DNA of 64,000 bases. Origin: Cytophagales bacterium (GTDB lineage Bacteria; Bacteroidota; Bacteroidia; Cytophagales; Cyclobacteriaceae). Location: the NCBI GenBank assembly GCA_020402945.1, contig JADBYQ010000036.1, positions 44,573 through 108,572 of the forward strand, given 5' to 3'. Made by a program: the position numbers and the translations under genes. This document shows, piece after piece, positions 62,094 to 64,000 of the stretch; position 1 is the stretch's first letter; the number at the start of each line of letters is the position of its first letter. The notes under the pieces were generated by a model. It was not told the DNA's origin and did not search any database. It saw nothing but the letters and a program-made list of their open reading frames with translations.

Positions 62094-62483
62094 ATGAAAA
62101 TACTTGATGTTTTTTATTATTCTTCTTTTTCATTTTATACTCGATTTCTTAAAGAAAGTGAACCTCACTTATCATCAACTTTGGCATTGAGCTTCCTTGA
62201 ATCACTTATAGTAAATGGAATTTTTGAATGGATTGCAGTGCACTTTTATTGTAAGGATTTAGACAAGTGGATTATGATTTCAATCTTATTGGTAGTTTTA
62301 GGTATCAACTATCTATACTATCACTCGACAAGTAGAGCGAGCGACATCCTAAAATCTAAGCCGATTTTTTTCAACAATCACGTACTCACACAGCGGATAA
62401 CATCTATTTTGGCAATTTTTTCAATCTCACTACTGTTTTGGGGGCCAATATATCTCAAGAATGCACTTGACCAATGCAGGTAA
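62094..62483 (+). CDS. Small three- to four-helix membrane protein, candidate immunity partner
   Basis: A 129-aa protein with hydrophobic helices at about 28-48, 58-76 and 100-120 (WIMISILLVVLGINYLYY; ITSILAIFSISLLFWGPIY). It begins MKILDVFYYSSFSFYTRF, 14 nt after the Rhs stop, and returns to AT-rich codon use. The position is that of immunity genes of polymorphic toxins; a membrane protein here would suit a membrane-acting tip. It is paralogous to 62703-63095. Confidence 0.6.
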   Translation: MKILDVFYYSSFSFYTRFLKESEPHLSSTLALSFLESLIVNGIFEWIAVHFYCKDLDKWIMISILLVVLGINYLYYHSTSRASDILKSKPIFFNNHVLTQRITSILAIFSISLLFWGPIYLKNALDQCR

Positions 62484-62567
62484 CGATCGCTGCTTGGAGC
62501 AGCGGCTAAGGACTGAAATAGGCCCCAGGTTACTGTTTTCAGAAAGTTATTTTTAGTCTTAATAGAA

Positions 62568-62702
62568 GCTCAATATCGAGGTGGAAAAATCAATGGTTGG
62601 AATAGAGGTGTAGGGCAAGGCTCTAATGCGTTTTCAACATTATCCGGTCTTTTTGGGGGTAGCTGGGGGTTGTACGGTGCTGCGTGGGGAGTTGGAAAAA
62701 GT
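62568..62702 (+). pseudogene. Displaced fragment of an Rhs C-terminal tip
   Basis: In frame, this encodes AQYRGGKINGWNRGVGQG, then SNAFSTLSGLF and LYGAAWGVG, matching the end of the Rhs protein (QQYLNSGKSGF, EQGSNVYSTLGGVYGAAWGVG). It breaks off at that point (GKS) and runs in the same frame into the ATG of the second partner gene at 62703. It has no start or core of its own, so it is a leftover tip cassette. Confidence 0.72.
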
Positions 62703-63095
62703 ATGAGAATATTCGATGTCCTCTTCTATAATTATTACCTGCTGGCAAACAGAAATCAGCCTGTTACAAATCCAGCGGTAACTGCGATACTGACGCTAAG
62801 TTTTTCTGAATCATTGTTGCTGAATTATTCGATTGATGTTCTCGGGGCGCACCTCCTTTGCAGATTTATAATAGGCAAGTGGGGGATGATTTTGATTTTG
62901 GTTGGTGTCTTGTTCATAAACTACTTAATCTACATAAAAGGCGAAAGAGCAAAAGTTATTGTCAAAAATGAACCGAAATTTTTCGATAGCATAATTATCT
63001 CAAAGTACCTGACAGTAGCCTTCATTGTGATAACAACCTCATTTCTTTTTTGGGTTGCGGATTATGCAATGCATGTAATTGAGCAATGCCAGTAA
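62703..63095 (+). CDS. Second membrane protein, paralogue of the Rhs partner
   Basis: A 130-aa protein starting MRIFDVLFYNYYLLANRN. It aligns from end to end with the 62094 gene: LTLSFSESLLLN against LALSFLESLIVN, INYLIY against INYLYY, SFLFW against SLLFW, and the shared ending EQCQ/DQCR. The ATG at 62703 fits the other's length. It is attached to a displaced tip fragment, as expected of an orphan toxin-immunity cassette. Confidence 0.62.
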   Translation: MRIFDVLFYNYYLLANRNQPVTNPAVTAILTLSFSESLLLNYSIDVLGAHLLCRFIIGKWGMILILVGVLFINYLIYIKGERAKVIVKNEPKFFDSIIISKYLTVAFIVITTSFLFWVADYAMHVIEQCQ

Positions 63096-63131
63096 TGGGG
63101 TAGATTTGACAAAAGCAGGAATTGAGGGCAC

Positions 63132-63171
63132 TAACGAATATCCCAAGCTATCAGGCATGGAGTAACAACAC
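63132..63171 (+). repeat. 40-nt near-identical copy of the Rhs 3' end
   Basis: Matches 62004-62043, inside the last codons of the Rhs gene (TNIPGYQAW), at 38 of 40 positions by my count. Together with the fragment at 62568-62702 it flanks the second partner gene, so that gene lies inside what was the end of a toxin reading frame. No intact frame remains. Confidence 0.75.
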
Positions 63172-63270
63172 TGTTGGCGCGCGTTTGCAACACGATGCCG
63201 CTCTGAAACTATTTGTAACCTGTGTGAGGATTTATTCGTGCGGAAAATAATGTTGCCTTTTCCCTTCGCA

Positions 63271-63298
63271 GCGGAGTCTCCCGCTTCGGGGACTCCGC
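63271..63298. repeat. REP-like palindrome, left copy
   Basis: A 28-nt hairpin sequence with 11-nt arms GCGGAGTCTCC / GGGGACTCCGC (one wobble pair) and a CGCTTC loop. It stands 9 nt past the stop of the REP-associated transposase and is repeated in inverse orientation at the window end. Confidence 0.85.
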
Positions 63299-63306
63299 GT
63301 ATATCT

Positions 63307-63915
63307 TTACTCCACGCTTTTTCTAACAATTGCCTTTATCGTTAAATCAATGTCTTTCAATTCGCCACTGTTGGTAACGGGGTAAATACCTTGTTCGCCT
63401 GTTAAATAGAATTTTGCGGAGCTATGCAAATAGTGCACGGGGCTTGCAGCCAATCTCCACACACCGCGGCAGGGGTTGTCATGCATATAGTCTAATTTTT
63501 GATCGATAAATCTATCGCTACTACATTCCTTCCAATCAAAAGACTGCTCGAATACTTCATGGAGTTTACCTCTTTTTTCATCTCGCTTCTTTACCGCTTG
63601 TGCCAACTTGTCAAGTAGTTCAACTTCCTTTTTTTCATTTAATCTTCGAATCATCTCATATGCCATGAACCGCTTTCCATTGCCAATGATTGAATTGATG
63701 GACGAATCGGAATTAGAAAATCCAATCAACGCGTGGATGTGGTTGGGCATAATCACATAACCGACTATGTAGTGCCCTTTGCTTTTCAGGTGACCAAACC
63801 ATTTGTAAGCAATATCATAACCATTGACTATTTCAAAAAGGGGTAACCATTTATGGCATGTGAAAGTGATGAAGTAAACTCCTTCGCTGTTGGGTATCTT
63901 TCGTTTGGTACTCAT
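63307..63915 (-). CDS. REP-associated tyrosine transposase (Y1/IS200-like)
   Basis: A 202-aa HUH-type transposase. The metal-binding motif is H59-I-H61 in MPNHIHALI, and the candidate catalytic tyrosine is Y143 in LDYMHDNPCRG, with GVYFITFTCHKWLPLF at the start. It is single-domain, as in RAYT proteins that move or maintain REP palindromes. Inverted copies of one palindrome flank it on both sides. It may be a domesticated element. Confidence 0.88.
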   Translation of the reverse strand: MSTKRKIPNSEGVYFITFTCHKWLPLFEIVNGYDIAYKWFGHLKSKGHYIVGYVIMPNHIHALIGFSNSDSSINSIIGNGKRFMAYEMIRRLNEKKEVELLDKLAQAVKKRDEKRGKLHEVFEQSFDWKECSSDRFIDQKLDYMHDNPCRGVWRLAASPVHYLHSSAKFYLTGEQGIYPVTNSGELKDIDLTIKAIVRKSVE

Positions 63916-63974
63916 TTTGAGTTTATCCGCTTGGCGTAATCGAAGATATACTTTTTTATTGTTGCCTCAAATTT

Positions 63975-64000
63975 GCGGAGTCCCCGAAGCGGGAGACTCC
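63975..64000. repeat. REP-like palindrome, right copy (cut by window end)
   Basis: The 26 visible bases are the exact reverse complement of the copy at 63271-63298, missing only the last two bases because the window ends. With the left copy it brackets the transposase. Confidence 0.85.

Noticed and set aside
1..64000. tRNA, rRNA, riboswitch or CRISPR features
   Set aside because: None with the expected arms, conserved loops or repeat-spacer pattern was found by reading.

Overview
The window looks like a chromosomal segment of a Bacteroidota bacterium, most likely of the order Cytophagales. The evidence is a type IX secretion sorting domain on a secreted protease, -7 boxes of the form TAnnTTTG before many genes, a eukaryote-like long-form urocanase, an MlaEFD-type operon, and Ig-like/Rhs giants with signal peptides. 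No tRNA, rRNA, CRISPR array or prophage was seen.

Layout. 1-12 kb is housekeeping: the 3' end of hutU, an acyltransferase, an outer-membrane barrel, folC-trmB, an LpxH-like phosphoesterase with a glycosyltransferase, an orphan response regulator, a degenerate TrpF-like barrel, a lipoprotein, a T9SS subtilase and an ABC-F ATPase. 12.3-25.2 kb is a sulfur-oxidation island: TauE/SafE and MFS transporters, split YeeE-type thiosulfate importer, membrane-anchored TsdA-like dihaem cytochrome, OprD-like porin, two exported rhodaneses, a sterol-desaturase-like protein, a Tat-exported SoxB-like hydrolase, a methyltransferase, thioredoxin, and a CstB-like persulfide dioxygenase-rhodanese. There is no SoxAX, SoxYZ or SoxCD. 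25.2-41.6 kb resembles a hypoxia/dormancy region: four tandem universal stress proteins, a CHAD protein, an HlyD/FtsX-type ABC exporter, an ATP-cone/Mrr-type nuclease, DnaJ/CbpM, an HPF-like ribosome factor and an MlaEFD-type lipid transporter. 41.8-51 kb holds a BNR-repeat exoprotein, a two-subunit molybdenum hydroxylase with an adjacent ABC ATPase, a fatty-acid desaturase and the primary sigma factor. 51.8-63.1 kb is a GC-richer Rhs locus: a 1294-aa secreted partner, a small secreted protein, a 1971-aa Ig/Rhs protein with an unassigned C-terminal tip, a small membrane protein as candidate immunity partner, and a displaced tip fragment with a second paralogous partner. The window ends in a REP-associated transposase flanked by inverted copies of one palindrome.

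The most connecting observation is regulatory. Palindromes of the Crp/Fnr type (TGA-N6-TCA or TGTAAC-N4-GTTACA) precede most transcription units of the sulfur island and several of the stress region. In at least six cases the palindrome centre lies 36.5-37.5 nt from the end of a TTTG (or one-mismatch) -7 element, which is class II activator geometry (centre near -41.5). One or two Crp/Fnr-family regulators encoded elsewhere probably switch both regions. This is inference from sequence pattern only.
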